Notes under the pieces: generated by a model | What the model was told of the DNA's origin: nothing | The model's database searches: none | What the model saw: the letters and a program-made list of their open reading frames with translations, nothing else | Part shown: positions 47,401-61,442 of the stretch, in pieces | Layout of the letters: the number at the start of each line of letters is the position of its first letter | How positions within the stretch are numbered: the stretch's first letter is position 1 | Translations under genes and position numbers: made by a program | Assembly: GCA_034670405.1 (NCBI GenBank) | Contig: JAXDDX010000003.1 | Coordinates: 8,126,501 to 8,190,500, forward strand | DNA from: Hoplostethus atlanticus | Taxonomy: Eukaryota > Chordata > Actinopteri > Trachichthyiformes > Trachichthyidae | Direction of reading: 5' to 3' | Length of the DNA: 64,000 nt

Positions 47401-47797
47401 TGAGTGGGTCGTACAATGGTATTTGCCCTCCCCACTTGAAAATGCCATTGTCTCCCCCAGACCTCACCCTGCCTGAACATGCTCCTCTTCTCCACTGCCA
47501 CAGACTGTCACTGCTCCTCACCCCCCCCCTACATAACGCATCATGTGGATCCACAGTGAATGAACAATGGTGTCCCAGTGTGCAGACTTACCAGGTCAAA
47601 GCCCATGTCCCAGTGAGCAGGGAGTGAACCAGGGAGACGGAGAGGTTCCTCCACTTCCAGGAGCGGAAGTGATCCTGTTGCACCACCTTGGGCACAGGCA
47701 GCTTTTGAAGCAGCCGGTGGGCCACCCTGAAAAGGAGAGAGCACACCAGAACCGAAGGTCCGGGGTGACTCTTCAGCACAGGAAGCAGGGCCTCCAT
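44468..47797 (-). CDS. tlcd1: TLC domain-containing protein 1 (calfacilitin-like)
   Basis: Multi-pass membrane protein of the TRAM-LAG1-CLN8 family, linked to plasma-membrane phospholipid composition and fluidity. Exons: 47592-47797, 46418-46500, 45406-45488 and 44468-44872, all in phase, 258 residues. Exon 1 holds FRSWKWRNLSVSLVHSLLTG, the conserved TLC entry (human W-R-W-H-N-L-V-S-F-H-S). Exon 2 holds a membrane segment (PLSHLLICVSSG). Exon 3 holds GYFVQDAGDII and SWEFLLHHAL, with the family His pair. The last exon has further hydrophobic helices and ends KKFLTD, like human KDKFLTE. The start at 47797 gives an uncleaved first hydrophobic segment. Position between rab34 and nek8 matches human synteny. 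Confidence 0.93.
45163..45183. repeat. Short (CT)n tract
   Basis: About 10 CT units inside the tlcd1 intron 44873-45405. Confidence 0.8.
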
Positions 47798-49024
47798 CCT
47801 CTCCCCCTTTTTTTTTCCTTTGTGTGCTCGTTCTTATTTTCTCTTATTTCTCCCGCTCTTACTTTCCCCCTGCTGACTTTTTCAAACTTCTATCCACGTT
47901 TCCTCTTGCTTTCCCAGGTCCGTTGACAAATATGTGTGATGGGAGTGTCCTCCTCAGAGCAAATCCAGGAGTGAAGAGAGATATACTGGAGATGGTTTCT
48001 CCCCCCCTCTTTTACGGCTCCTTTCACAAAACCGATCTCCAACAGATGTAGCTCTTCTCACGTTTTCGACTTCCTGAGCCTAAACAGGAAGGCTGGTAGG
48101 GGATCCCTGCAACAGCTCATTCCAATGTGACTGAATTTGTTTCCCTCTGCCCCTTGTAGTGTGTTGCTGCTCAGCCTGCCTGACTGTGTTTGTGAGCAGA
48201 GTGAAGGGGGAGTGGTGGAGAGGGAGTGGTGTGGGTGGTGGCCTGCCTTAAGAAAACCACAGAAACAAGGAGGGGCAGGGACAGTCTCATCTCACTCCTG
48301 GAAACAAATCACAAACAATGGTGCTAAAACCTGATTTTTGGGTAAACAAGATAGGTTAGTTTCTTGGGTGAAGTCTTATTTTGATGCCTCCATACTGTCA
48401 GGAATAGTATAGTGAATAGTATCTAGCTGCTGGGTTCAATACATACAATTTTTCAGAGTTGAACTTCTCTGTGATGAAATCTAACATGTTAAACGGAAAT
48501 TCATCCACCAACGTTCCTCTTCCTTAAAGGGACCAAACTGCCAATCCATAAGTCTTTCCATAAACACAGCCCAGCTCTCATTCCCCACAGCTGGCCTCTC
48601 CAGCCCAGGGGGGGGAAGGGAAGTGAGGAGGGAGCGAAATCATCTTGGCAACAGCTAAGACCCTACACACTTACACACATCACCACCTGCATGGCCTTCA
48701 TTATTACCAAACACAGTTGTGTGTGTGTGAAATGTAAACCCGCACACAAATTCAAAGAATTGACTGCAGGTCAAAATATCGGTGCTTCTCAATCAAAAGG
48801 GCATAGGCTCAGTTATTGAGTTATATTGATTTGCAATTATAAAAGTGTTTGCTATGTTATACTGTAACCACTAATACTTCCCTCGATGCAGGTCCACTCT
48901 ATCTCAAACCCTCAATCACTGTGTTCATTTCTTGTTCATTTATTAGGAGTCCAAGCACCGCAGTTGCTGGACTGTTGTTGTTTTTGTTAAGATTTTTCTC
49001 CTGCTTCTTCTTTTTCTGCCTTAA

Positions 49025-49200
49025 AACCATCTGGAGCTCAGTGACCCTAAGTCCCAGAGCCATCAAATTTGGTGGCTAGGTTTCAAATCTCCCCCACTAC
49101 TCACCCAAAAAACATTACACCTATCAGCCAGATGGTGGCACTATAACAAACAATTTTATGTTTTAGCCAATAACTCCTGAGTCTTATGGCATTTTCCTCA
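49025..49200 (+). repeat. Fossil repeat, copy 1 of an inverted pair
   Basis: ATCTGGAGCTCAGTGACCCT, TTTCAAATCTCCCCCACTAC and CAGCCAGATGGTGGCACTAT, then TTTTAGCCAATAACTCCTGA. The reverse complement of 54800-54970 carries the same blocks in the same order. Confidence 0.72.
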
Positions 49201-49289
49201 GATTCCTTGGCTCAGGACAAATCCATTGCACAAGCTGGTTTTCATTTCTGCCATCATAGTTTTTTTTTGCTATTTTAAATAGGGGGGGT

Positions 49290-49705
49290 GCTTGAATGCT
49301 GACTTAAACATCTTTCAGTTGCTCAGATTCCTGCTGATGGGCATTTAGCTTACATGTCCTGTTCTCCCGGTCTTTCTGCTCCTGCCCACTCATGCTGGTC
49401 ATGTCTGTTTTGTGTGAGTATGTGAATGAGTCTGTCTGCATGTGTCTCCTATCTGTTTCCAGGTCAGTGTTGATGTCCTTGTGGTCCTCCACTCTTTAAG
49501 TGTCCTTATTCGGTTTATTCAGTACACTTTGTTTATGTTCCATTTTGCTTGCCCACCCTCGGCACCCATTGCATCTGACCGTGGGAGTTCTTCCTGGTCC
49601 TCTGCGAGGGTCCAGCCTCATTTACTGTTTTCATAATGTGGGCATTGTGAAGCCCTTTGAGACTGCAACCGTGATTAATTGCTATACAAATCAACTTGAC
49701 TTGAC
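49290..49705 (+). repeat. LINE 3'-tail-like repeat
   Basis: Ends with GTGAAGCCCTTTGAGACTGC, GTGATTAATTGCTATACAAA and TCAACTTGACTTGACT, a form common at the 3' ends of fish non-LTR elements. Family not assigned; the upstream limit is approximate. Confidence 0.5.
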
Positions 49706-50140
49706 TATATTTTACATTTGTAAAACTTCCAGCATATTTTTTGATGGAAAATGTGATAGTGTATGGTTTGCCCACAACTTCCACAATCCAGTGACCATGT
49801 GTGATAAGAAATGCACATCATAATTTAATATGCTATCATCTTTTGCAGTTATGGGTTGTGGAAGTGAATCCTGTGAGAGGCTTAAATGCTGATAGTCAGA
49901 AATCTGATAGTTTGATAGTCTCCTTGTCTCAGGAATACATTCAGACACAGCGTGCAATATAAAACACTCCACCAGATGGCAGCAAAACCTTATGTGAAGA
50001 ACAAACAGCTCATACAGATTAATGTTCTGTTTTCAGTTCAGTAGCCTGCAGTTCATTATCAAACCACTTGGGAGAGCTAATTGCAAATACCTCAAGGAAG
50101 GCCTGTCTCTTTGAGACTGATAGTTGAGATGAAATGGAAA

Positions 50141-50141
<1 letters not shown>

Positions 50142-50195
<54 letters not shown>
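50142..50195. repeat. (GT)n microsatellite
   Basis: About 26 GT units in the tlcd1-nek8 intergenic region. Confidence 0.97.
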
Positions 50196-50197
<2 letters not shown>

Positions 50198-52201
50198 TTG
50201 AGAGAGAGAGAGATTGAATGTGTGGTATCAATGATGTGCCACTAGTGGTAGTTTAGGCCATTGCTATATAATATACAGACTGCAGTGCACTGCTTCAGGC
50301 CCAATCAATAGGCCTAATGTTTTTTTTTTTTTTCAATAGGCCAAATGTTCCTTTATGTGGAGTAGGGTTTCTTTTTCATATCATCACAAAGATAAAAACA
50401 TAAGGAATCTACGTCCAATGAATACAGGACGCGCTCAGTAATAAAACACCTTGGAATTACAGAGGGAAATGTAACTTGATGCTTGTGTTTCCTGGTTGCC
50501 TCACCAAGGTTGTTTTGTCATTGTTCGGCTTTCACAGAAGTATGAGAGGCTGAGAAGAACCTAAGCTTTTGTTTTGGCAGATCAGTCATTGGTTTATCAT
50601 CACGAAACCTACCAATGCAATCTGTCTACTTCCAGCACAACATCCACCCCCAAAGCTCTGGGACAGGAAGTAACACGGTCATCAGAAATTGCAATCTCCA
50701 ATTCCTTTCATCTCTAGGTCTTGACAGAAACATAAGGATTTTTTTTTTCAACATTTGACAACAGAGGCAAAGGGCCATAAGAAGGGCTTTATAGTTGTTG
50801 TGGTTCTGTATTGTATTCAAGTCATGGCAAATACAAGAGACACACTATTGTGCCCACAAGTAGGTGTGCCAATATTATGTGATGTGTGGGACAGGAATCT
50901 TTGTGTCTGGCTCAACACTCATGAACGTATTGACCACAGTGTGATTTTCCTTTCCCCTGAGGGTTGAGAAAAGGCTACTGTGGAGACTTTGAACAGCCAA
51001 TAGAGGGAAAATCCAGGGGTTAATTGATTTCCAGTCTGTGCTTTGTAAATAGCCAAACAAACAAAAACAGGTTTGTCTTGGCCGGGAGAAAGGGAAAGGG
51101 AAGATTTAAATTAATTTACTGGCAGTAAGAATGCAGCATTGCTTTTTAGCTCCGCAAAATGTAAAAGTAAAACTATAAAAGTACCAGTAAGCACTATAAG
51201 ATTATATATTATCAATATTTATATATAGAGAGAATAGCTGAATATACACATGCTGAAGAAATATTTCAGCTGTCTGTCATAAACCCGCAGAAACCTCAAA
51301 TTCATACCATAGCTGTACACACCATGGACAGAAACAGGTTTCAGCATGGTGCCAAGCTTAACACACTCAATGGGCCCTGTATTCTCTTAGTCAATAGGCT
51401 CACACCGCCACACAACAAAGAGACTCTTAAACAATGCTACAGTCACTGACACAACCTCATTAGGAAGAAGGTATTTACTAATCGGATATCTCTCTTTTTC
51501 TGACAATCAGGTGGAAAGACAAGAGAAAGAGGTGAAAACATGATGGATCATGATGGAAGAGGTTCACCCACAGTGTCCTGTAGTTGTGAGATGTCTCTTG
51601 AGAAATCCCAAAAAGATTTGTCAAATAGTGCTCCTCAGGCACTTCTCACGGACAGGTGCATACCTAGGGTTTGTCATCAGTTTCACTATGCTACCTGCCT
51701 GCACCCAGTGCATTCCTGGACACTGACGACTGTTGCTTCCAGAGACAGATCCTGTGCAGACAAAAGACACCAGATAAAAGGCCAACTATGTCACTAAGCT
51801 GGTCTAAGGAGTGCGATGTATTGTGCATGTGTGCGGTTCTGTAAGGTCCTCCTAACCCTGAGAACAAGCATACCATCTCTGTTCCTATGTTTATTAAACT
51901 ACCTATTCACCTAGCTCAGATTCCTTTCCACCTAGCTTCATAAAAGTTTTTAATTACATGATGTTAACTGTTTGTGCTATATCATTATTTCAGATTGAGG
52001 ATAATAGTTTAGCTACTTCAGCACAACACAGACCAGCCTTTGTCAGAGCACAGAGCATTTATTATCTAGATCATGGCAGAGAGGGGAAACAGTACTCATG
52101 CAGCCCTCTTCCTGCTTATCTCAGATGAGAGGAAGGCGCTTCATAATCACCAGGCGTCTAGACAGGAGTCTACCTGCAGTCCCAGGCCTGGATGGTAATC
52201 A

Positions 52202-52204
<3 letters not shown>

Positions 52205-52241
<37 letters not shown>

Positions 52242-52258
52242 CCTTTCTCTCTCTCTCT
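52205..52258. repeat. Imperfect (CT)n tract
   Basis: CT units broken by GT and CCC. A shorter tract of the same kind follows at about 52363-52386. Confidence 0.9.
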
Positions 52259-52382
52259 GTCCCTCAATTTCAAATTTCATTTCAATTAATTTGCCTTATT
52301 GACATGAATGTTAGACAGTGCAGTAAACTACAGTTGAATAAAGATAATAAAAATAAGCATTTCTCTCTGTCTCTCTCTCGCT

Positions 52383-53140
52383 CTCTCCTTTCTCAAGTCC
52401 AGGAGAAGTGGACTTGTGGAAGTGGAACTTGTTAGCACTTACCCCTTCCTGTCCTACAAGTATGGCGGAGGACTTTTTAATGTCAGCAGGGGACAGTGCT
52501 AATCCAGGGGAATGGATTTTGCAGGATCCCCTATTCCATAACCCAATGCTACCACTCCCACCAGACTGTTTCACTCATACAGGTTGCGAGCTGGGATGGT
52601 TAGAACAGGGATCACCAAGCTGGGTGATTTGGTGAACGAGAGGAGTTGGAAAACAGCAGCAGAGTTGGCTGGGGTGATTGGAACTTGTTCATTTCGACTG
52701 GCAAAGGAAATTGTGGAGGGGGTCCAGTCCAGTTGTACACAGGGCACCTCACGTACAGCATGGTAGAGAAGAGGAAGGCTTGTCTTCTATCCTAGGCCAG
52801 GCCAAACTCGCAACATGGAAGACTAGGAAAAACAAGAGGGTCGGGTTCAGTGGACGTTGAGAGGGTCTTTCTGGGCTTGGTGGCTGCAGGGCTCTGGGTG
52901 GATTTTGCTATAAACTGGTGAAAATAATACCCATTTGTAGCTGTGTGGGAGGTAAACATGGTGGTCAATTTTTGTTTGACTAACAGTCCTGGACCAACAT
53001 TTATTTTTTTGCTCCAGGAACAATAGTGACCATAGGAATCAGACTGCACTGTGCTAGGGGTGTTTTAAGTGTTTTGTAGTCTTTTTTGTCTTTGCATGAG
53101 GTCAGTGGTTGTAATGTTGCATGGAATGTAACAATAAAGG
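52383..53140 (+). mobile_element. LINE (L1/Tx1-like) ORF2 C-terminal remnant
   Basis: Two + strand frames, shifted against each other, look like the end of a reverse-transcriptase ORF: WKWNLLALTPSC...PLFHNPMLPLP in one and AGMVRTGITKLGDLVNERSW...TAAELAGVIGT in the other. The second has the I-x-x-L-x-D-L pattern of L1-type C-termini. An AATAAA at about 53132 could be the element's own 3' end. Frameshifted and 5'-truncated, so dead. Confidence 0.6.
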
Positions 53141-53346
53141 TCTTGTAGATTCAAATGCTCCGTCTCTACCTCTATGACTGAAAACTATAATAAAAAAATA
53201 GACAGATTTTGAAAAATATAGTCCTACCGTATTAAATCGTCTCCTTTGGGCAAGAACGTTTTCCAGTCTTCTATTTTGTCCCTAGCTGCTTCATGTAGGA
53301 GGAGGGAAGGGTTGCCTGGAAACGACGGAAACGTTTGAGCGCATCG

Positions 53347-56300
53347 ATGGAGAAGTATGAGAAAATCAAAGTTGTTGGTAGAGGAGCCTTTGGGTAAACA
53401 CAAAGTTACTTTCTTTGTTGTTGTCATGTGATATGCACATAATCCATTCCCCGCTGTAGTTAGGTAATACTGCGCTGTCAAGCTGCAGTAAGAAAGTAAA
53501 ACGTTCTTTCCAAAATTAAGCTAAAAGTGATGCGTCAAGGCATGAAGTAACGTTAGGCTAGTAGGCTAGCGTCCAGGCTTAGAGCAAACTATAAAAAGCA
53601 TATTACGTTGCTTTAGTTTTAATTTAAAGTTTTAATAGGAAAAAAATACTAACCAGGTTCTCAAGATGAAGTAGCCTTTGCAGTTGCCTTTGAGATGTGT
53701 GTGCTATTACGTTTCTCTGCAAAACTCCATACTTTTTTAATAGACGTTTTACCGTTATATTGCTAATTACTGCAGAATGTACAGGTGAGCTGGAGTGAAA
53801 GAGGCTGATGTAGCAACGCACAGCAGGATCTATGAAACACATGGTCATGTCACTGCACACTGACTTCCATTGTGTTTTGACGCAATTTGTTGATTTGGAG
53901 TATTGTTTTGAAACTGCCCATAATTTTAACGGTATAGTCCGTTAAAAAAATCTATTTTATTGAATGTAATGGGACTTATAGTTGTGTTATAGAGCTTGTA
54001 GTACTCATATTCTAGCCCATATTCTTCCATGCTATTTAGAACTATATAAAACGTTCTTACCCTTGTACTTCATGCTACTTTACTCAATGCTATGCTTTCT
54101 CATCTTTTCAACTTAATGTTTTCTCCTTAAATCATCCTAAATACTTGTCTACCAGTACCAATACCAATGCTTACTAAGCTTGACAGTGCACCACAAGTCC
54201 AAGCCCTTGGGCCAAACACACACAGACGCCTGAGATATTGCATTTTGCAAAATTGCCAATTTGTCCTCAAAGCAACGTCATAGAGCAGACACACTTTAGA
54301 ACCCCTTCACAAGAAGTTTGAGTGCTTTAGCATTAAATGTTTAGTTTTGTTCGTCTTAAGGAGCAACATTTTGTGAAATAGGCATGAAATAGGCATGATA
54401 ATGATAGTCAACTTAGGATAAATAACGTAGGATAGGACGTAGGATAAATAAATTTAAAAAAAAAAAGGTCCTATTGCACAGTTGGTCTGATGGTGGCACT
54501 ATTGATCATGACCAAATGTGGTCTGATGCACTTCGCTGCCCATCCCAAACATGTAGCATTGAATGTTTAGGTTTGCGCATCTTTGCTTAATTTGTGTGTC
54601 TTGGCCAAATGGTTAAGTGTATCAAAATTCTCTGGAATAGCCATGATATAGGCAGTATGCTGAAATATGCTGTGTGTAAAATTTGGTGGAGATTGAGTCA
54701 ATGTTGTAGGAGAAATAAAACAATATGTCCTATTGTTAGGTTGGCCTTATGATGCCAATCCCAGGACGTTGTGGTTACATGGTATGCACCTGAGCCACCA
54801 GGATGCCCCAGAAAAAAAGAAAAGATTATATGCCATACAGTTCAAGAGTTATTGGCTAAAATGTAAAGTGGTTTGTTATAGCGCTGCCATCTGGCTGATT
54901 GGTATAATTTTTTTTGTCTAAGTAGTGGGGGAGATTTGAAAACTATCTCTGAGCTCCAGATCGTTTTAATGCAGGAAAAGACGCGTGGGAAAAAACAGTA
55001 GGGTTCCAGCACCTGTGGTGCTTGGTACTTGGAAACTTATCTACCACAAAGGATCCTACCATAATGCACAAGAAAATGTACTTGGTCTAGTTTTTTTAAT
55101 TTTCTCCTTCTGACAGGATTGTTCACCTGTGCCGCCGGCGCAGCGATGGGGCCTTTGTCATCCTGAAGGAGATCCCAGTGGAGCAGATGTCACGTGATGA
55201 GCGCCTGGCAGCTCAGAACGAGTGTCAAGTGCTGAAACTGCTCAACCACCCAAATATCATAGAATACTATGAGAACTTCCTGGAAGACAAGGCTCTCATG
55301 ATAGCTATGGAGTATGCTCCAGGTAAACTTACCGTAATATCTCATTACATTACCCCCTTTTGTTCATGATATAACAGTATAACATAACACGGTGCCCAGC
55401 TCTCACTTTTCCCAGGGTTCTGTGATATAGGGCTGCATACTTTTACATTGTTCTTGTGTCAGGCTTAGCTCTAATGAGAACTCCTCATGTATCAGTCCCT
55501 GTGGTGGTTTTTGAGGGAAGGTGTGATTTGATAACTGTCTGAACCGTGACAATGCAACTTCTACGTTATACTACAAGGGGATGAACCATATCTTTTGTTC
55601 TCTTGGTTGCTTCATGCAGGTGGAACCTTGGCTGATTACATACAGAAGCGCTGTAACTCCCTGCTGGATGAGGACACTATCCTTCACTTCTTTGTACAGA
55701 TCTTGCTGGCCCTTTACCATGTGCACAATAAACTCATCTTGCATAGGGACCTTAAGACGCAGAACATTCTTCTTGACAAGCACCAGATGATAGTCAAAAT
55801 TGGTGACTTTGGAATCTCCAAAATTCTTGTCAGCAAGAGCAAAGCTTACACAGTGAGTTGACTTCCAGTAGTAATTTTACTCCAAATGCATCCTGATATA
55901 ATCAGCAATAATAATATCACCTGAACAGCGCTAAGCCAAATTATTACCTCCCTTTTTCTCTCCGCAGGTGGTTGGAACCCCATGCTATATCTCCCCGGAG
56001 CTGTGTGAGGGAAAACCTTATAACCAGAAGAGTGACATCTGGGCTCTGGGCTGTGTGCTATACGAGCTAGCGAGCCTCAAGAGGGCCTTTGAGGCTGCTG
56101 TACTAAAAGCATTTTCTTTACTAATACTTTCAAATGGTCACTCCAGTTTCATAGATGGTCACACACTGAGCTGGAAATAATGTTCTCAGTTCATCCTCCT
56201 TTCATGTTAGCCTTTGAAGTATTATTGCTTTAACTGTAGGATGTTTATCAAAGGGTCCACAGTCAAGTGAACCATCCTAACAACCATCAGTGCTACATTA

Positions 56301-59300
56301 TATAATCAATGTCTTATATATCCCAAATCTGAATTCTTGCGATTTCTCAGAATAGTGAACTAGAATATCGCAAATTGTCCCACGTTAAAACATGAAGCAG
56401 ATTGTTGGGACTGCTGATTGTAACACAGACAGTCAAGTTTATTTTTGCTAGCACTGGAATGTGTCTTCACTTCTGATTCAATAGTGATATACTATACTAT
56501 ATACTATATATATGTGAAAATCCTGCATGTGTTACCTTTAGTGTAAAACAACAGTCGTGATAAATGCATATATTGTTCACCTATATATTATCCATCTTAT
56601 AATTTTGGGCCCTCTTTATGTTTCAGAATCTGCCCGCCCTAGTTCTGAAGATCATGAGCGGTACCTTTGCTCCAATTTCAGACCGATACAGCCCAGAACT
56701 CCGGCAGCTCATTCTCAACATGCTCAATCTGGACCCATCCAAACGGCCTCAACTCAATGAAATAATGGCTCTCCCCATATGCATCAGGCCCCTGCTTAAT
56801 CTCTACACAGACATCGGCAATGTCAAAATGCGCAGGTACTGCCTCAAAGCATGGACTCATGTCAAACAACTGAAGAGACATTTTAAAAGATACGGCCACT
56901 GATGTGAGATAAAGATTTCTCATATCATGTGCTGTCCATTTTTTAATCTATATTTTATGACAGTTTACTAACATTGACTTCACTATTTACCACTGTGTTT
57001 TTCCAGAATTGAGAAACCACTGTCCATTGTACAGTCTGGTCCTCATAGACCAGGAGGGAGAGTACCTAGCAACAGATCCAGAGGTCAGATAACTATCCCA
57101 ATATTTGATAGAAGACCCAGCCGTACCAGTTTGACTGTAGATTAACATATAGTACTATACTATTTTCTACTTTTTCCCTCTGTGCTGAACCAGATGGAGC
57201 TCTAGGTTTAGGAACAGGAAAGGTGCACTCCCTCCCCCTGTCCGCGGTGTATACATGGGGCAGTGGCATCTCAACACCTCTCCGTCTGCCCATGCTCAAC
57301 ACAGAGGTGCTGCAGGTGTCCCTGGGCCGCACTCAGAAGATGGGGGTCACAAAGTCAGGCCGGCTTATTACTTGGGAGGTCTGTGTGCTCCTGTAGTTGT
57401 TGTTATTCTGCGTAAGCCCTTCTGAGTTTTATGATGTTGTCAGTGACTTACTTGCATAGGTGCTTTTGTAATTTATCAATTTAAAGTATTGCATGTTAAA
57501 GGAAAAATCCACCCTAAAGCATTTTACACTGTTTAAAAACAACTATTGGCGATGTAACTGGAAACATTGAAATATTTCCAGTGCAGCTACAATGGACTTT
57601 GATAGCAGACATTTTTTCAATGACCTAAAACATCAAGTTTTGATGTTAGCCCATCGGAATCAAAGAGCAAGGGCTTCTTTCTACCCACCATTTTGCACCA
57701 ATGTTCAAGAATCATACAGGGAGAAATCCATCGTAGAAGTGCAGCGATAGCAATTTCTCCACCGACTGTAGCCTCAATAGACCATAATTCAAGACATGTT
57801 GTGTTTTGAGTAAGGAGACAAAGACATACCCCGATGTTCACAAACTAGTTGACTAGCTAGTTATATTTATATACCCATATGCCTTCCTTTGATTTAAAGC
57901 AACAAGTTCAGGTATGTTCTTTGGGGGCTGTTGAAAATCATTCCGGGAAATGTAGGAAATCACTTACAGAAGAAGAAGGAGATGAGGCAGGTTGAGGGAA
58001 AGCGGGTACACCAAAAAAGAATATTACAACACTTCATCACAAAATAACCCCTGGAATGCATTTAATGGTATCTAACAGTGTAAGAGTATCTGAGGGCAGG
58101 ATTTTGGGGATTTGCAGTTAGTTTTCTTACTGTTGCCTTCATTAAGACTAATGATCTCTCTCTTTACTTAGGCTCCATCAGTAGGGTCCAGTGAGCCCAG
58201 TCTGCCTGGTGTGGTGGAGCAGATGCAGCCTCAGTTCATTTCACGCTTCCTAGAGGGTCAGTCTGGAGTCACGATCAAGTCTGTGTCCTGTGGTGATCTC
58301 TTTACCACCTGCATGACAGGTTGGTGGGCCATCCCTCTTTGGATAGACATCAGAGCGACAGCATCCATGTCCAGTCTGCCCAGCAGGGAGTTCCACTATA
58401 GGAAATCAATGCTTATTCTAAGCTTTCTGCCCTCACACACTGCAGCACATTGCTATCATAAAACACTGAGACAGCATGTGATTTGAACCCACATATGAAA
58501 GTGTGGATGCAATCACCTCTTTCATTGGACTTTTGATCAGATACCATAAATCAGTGTCCACTAGTAAAATAATCTTCTCCGTGCTTGCCTGGCACGATGG
58601 AAATGTACTTATATAAATAAAGTATATACTAACCCTAACCCTCCTTAAGCTCAAACTGTGGTGCATCGTTAGTCAGTCGCCTTCAGGAGGCCGGCATTAG
58701 TCCAGCATTGCAAAGCAGATAACATAGGATTAAAGAACCTTTCTCTCAGCTCAGTTGCTTCTTCTTCATCACTTTTCACCATGGTGAAGCAGATTAGTGT
58801 TCCCTAGTTAGGGATTATAAGCATTCTGTTAGTCCACATAATGGTACACCTACACTCATCAACTAATAGTCCCTCTAATCCCTTCTTTTTATTTTCAATT
58901 TGCAGACAGGGGCATTATTATGACGTTTGGAAGTGGAAGCAATGGCTGTCTGGGACATGGTAATTTCAATGATGTAACACAGGTAAATGTTTACCCTTTA
59001 AAGGAAAATACCAGTGTATTAGAACTGATGCAAACCTTATTTCATACATATTTTATGAAAGAGCTAACTTAAGCAGTACCTTACCTTTCAAAATATGTGA
59101 ATTGATGACACTGGCCAAAATCACAACAACAAAGCCATTAAATGGGAAATTATATATAGATGCTGTAAAATAGAAGTTCAATAAAAAAAAAAGAGGAAAA
59201 TTAGAAGTTTTTCCTGTATGCTTGATTTTAGATAGATATATTTTTTAAATCTGGCCTTTTAGCTTTACAATGATGGGAGTTTTTGTTGTGGATACTAAAG

Positions 59301-61366
59301 TTGTGAAACATGGGAAGAGACTGATATGCCTCTCTATGTTTTTGTACCTAGCCCAAGATAGTGGAGGCGCTGCTCGGCTATGAGTTGGTTCAGGTGTCAT
59401 GTGGCGCCTCCCATGTACTTGCTGTGACCAATGAAAGGGAAGTATTTGCTTGGGGAAGAGGAGACAATGGTAAGTGAGCTAGCTATCCTCTTAACTTGTT
59501 CAATCTAACTTGGTATTTCCTCTTTGGTGTTAGTTTGCATGATTTGTGACAGCAGCGGCTGTAAGAAATCTTGGGATACGACTTGATTGTTCAGGTCTCT
59601 GTCCTTTCTGTTCCTCTGTCTGGAAGGTCGCCTTGGGTTAGGCACCCAAGACTCCCACAACTCGCCCCAACAGGTGTGTGTACCTGTGGAGTTTGAGGCC
59701 CAAAGGGTGCTGTGTGGAGTTGACTGCTCCATGATTATCAGCACCCAGTATAACATCCTGGCATGTGGAAGCAACAGGTGCAGAGCCTATATTTTTCCAT
59801 TCAAACTATGCCCATTAATGTTGGTCAGCTTGACACTGGCTGACGTGAGCAAATGATTATCAGTGAAACATGTATCACTTCACATTTAATCAGATGGCAT
59901 GGCCACTGTAGGTGGTGAAATATACCTCATAGTCCTGCACGGTAACCCTTTCATTGACATGGGCGGTGGTTGTTTACAGGAAATGGCTTGGCTTCATTTT
60001 CTAGGTGTGCATCCTGTGAGACAGCATTCTCTTAAAATGACAAGCACGTTTTTCTCATTCTTAATCTCTCAGTTAAAAAGGTTTGAAACAGGATATAGTT
60101 CTGTTTGAGTATCAGAAGTAAACACAGCAGGGTTTATGTCAACCCTGAGTGGAGGCAGCATTGCTCAGATACCTGTGGTTTGGTTACTTCCTGCTAAGCC
60201 ATGACATTCACCCACATTAATACCTTGGAAAGTTGCAGCTCAGTTTTAATACTCAGATACATTTAATACAATCTGCGTAGTATAAAGTATTCCTTAATAT
60301 GAAGAAAGGAATAAATGTTGTTATTCTCTTTCAATAGTGCCTGGATTTTGTTGTTATTTGTTGTGGTCAGGTTCAACAAGCTTGGACTGGATAAGATAAT
60401 TGCTGGAGAGGAGCCAAATCCCTCCCATCAGGTGGAAGAGGTCCATTCTTTTACCCCCGTCCAATCAGCTCCGCTGAACGTGGAGAAGATTGTTTACATT
60501 GACATTGGAACAGCCCATTCTGTTGCTGTTACAGGTGAAATATTCCCCTTACTTCAATGGTACAACTACCACCTTTCAAAACTCCCACATCATGTTCCAT
60601 AAGTGCATCCTCATTAAATCCCATACTAAACACGTATTTTCTCTAAGCTTGTTTATCTCATATTGCCTTTATTTTGTTAAACGTGCCATTTGTAGCATTT
60701 TAACATCAGTAAAGCATTACCACATTAATTTTGAGACATTCGCCATCAGCAAGAAGGTTGGCAGCCTCTACCCGCCTCTGCACTGCATTTGGAATTTCAA
60801 GGGGAATCTGCTGGGTTGCTTTATTGCACAAAACAGGAAGAGGGCCACTGTTTTCCAGTGCAAGCAGAGCTATGTTTGCGACTTTCTCGCAATGGCAGAT
60901 TTTGGAACGACTGAAATGCTTATGAAAAAATCACTTTCAACTTGTTTATCCTCTTCAGTAAAGTGAAGTGAAGTAAAGTTTACAGTAATTCTACCAAGGT
61001 ATCATACTTAATTTGACAATGATATATTGATATTTAAAAGTGCGACACTTAGCACCTTTAAAGTGAAGCTTCTATAATGCTCATAGATTTTGTTTTGGTT
61101 CATGTCACCCATATTTTCCTGATCCAGAAAGGGGTCAGTGTTTTACCTTTGGAAGTAACCAGCATGGGCAGATGGGCTGTAGTTCCCGCCGTAGCAGCCG
61201 CATGCCCTACCTGGTGCCAGGGCTGCAGGGTATCACCATAGCTGCTTGTGGAGATGCCTTCTCCTTAGCTATTGGATCTGGTGAGTAGTAGGGGGCGATG
61301 AGATTTGAAATCTTTTGATTTTCTAATTTATTAACCTTGTAGGGTAAACAGGCAGTCAACAGATAG

Positions 61367-61442
<76 letters not shown>

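Larger units (their letters stand above)
47798..53346. other. Divergent intergenic region between tlcd1 and nek8
   Basis: No supported exon. Repeats listed separately: fossil repeat 49025-49200, LINE-tail-like sequence 49290-49705, GT tract 50142-50195, CT tract 52205-52258 and LINE remnant 52383-53140. The stretch 50200-52080 shows nothing I recognise. Confidence 0.5.

Noticed and set aside
49500..49823. 107-codon + strand frame over the LINE-tail-like repeat
   Set aside because: Crosses a repeat tail and unrelated sequence; not a gene.
51540..51797. 85-codon + strand frame in the tlcd1-nek8 gap
   Set aside because: No similarity, poor codon pattern and no neighbouring exon.
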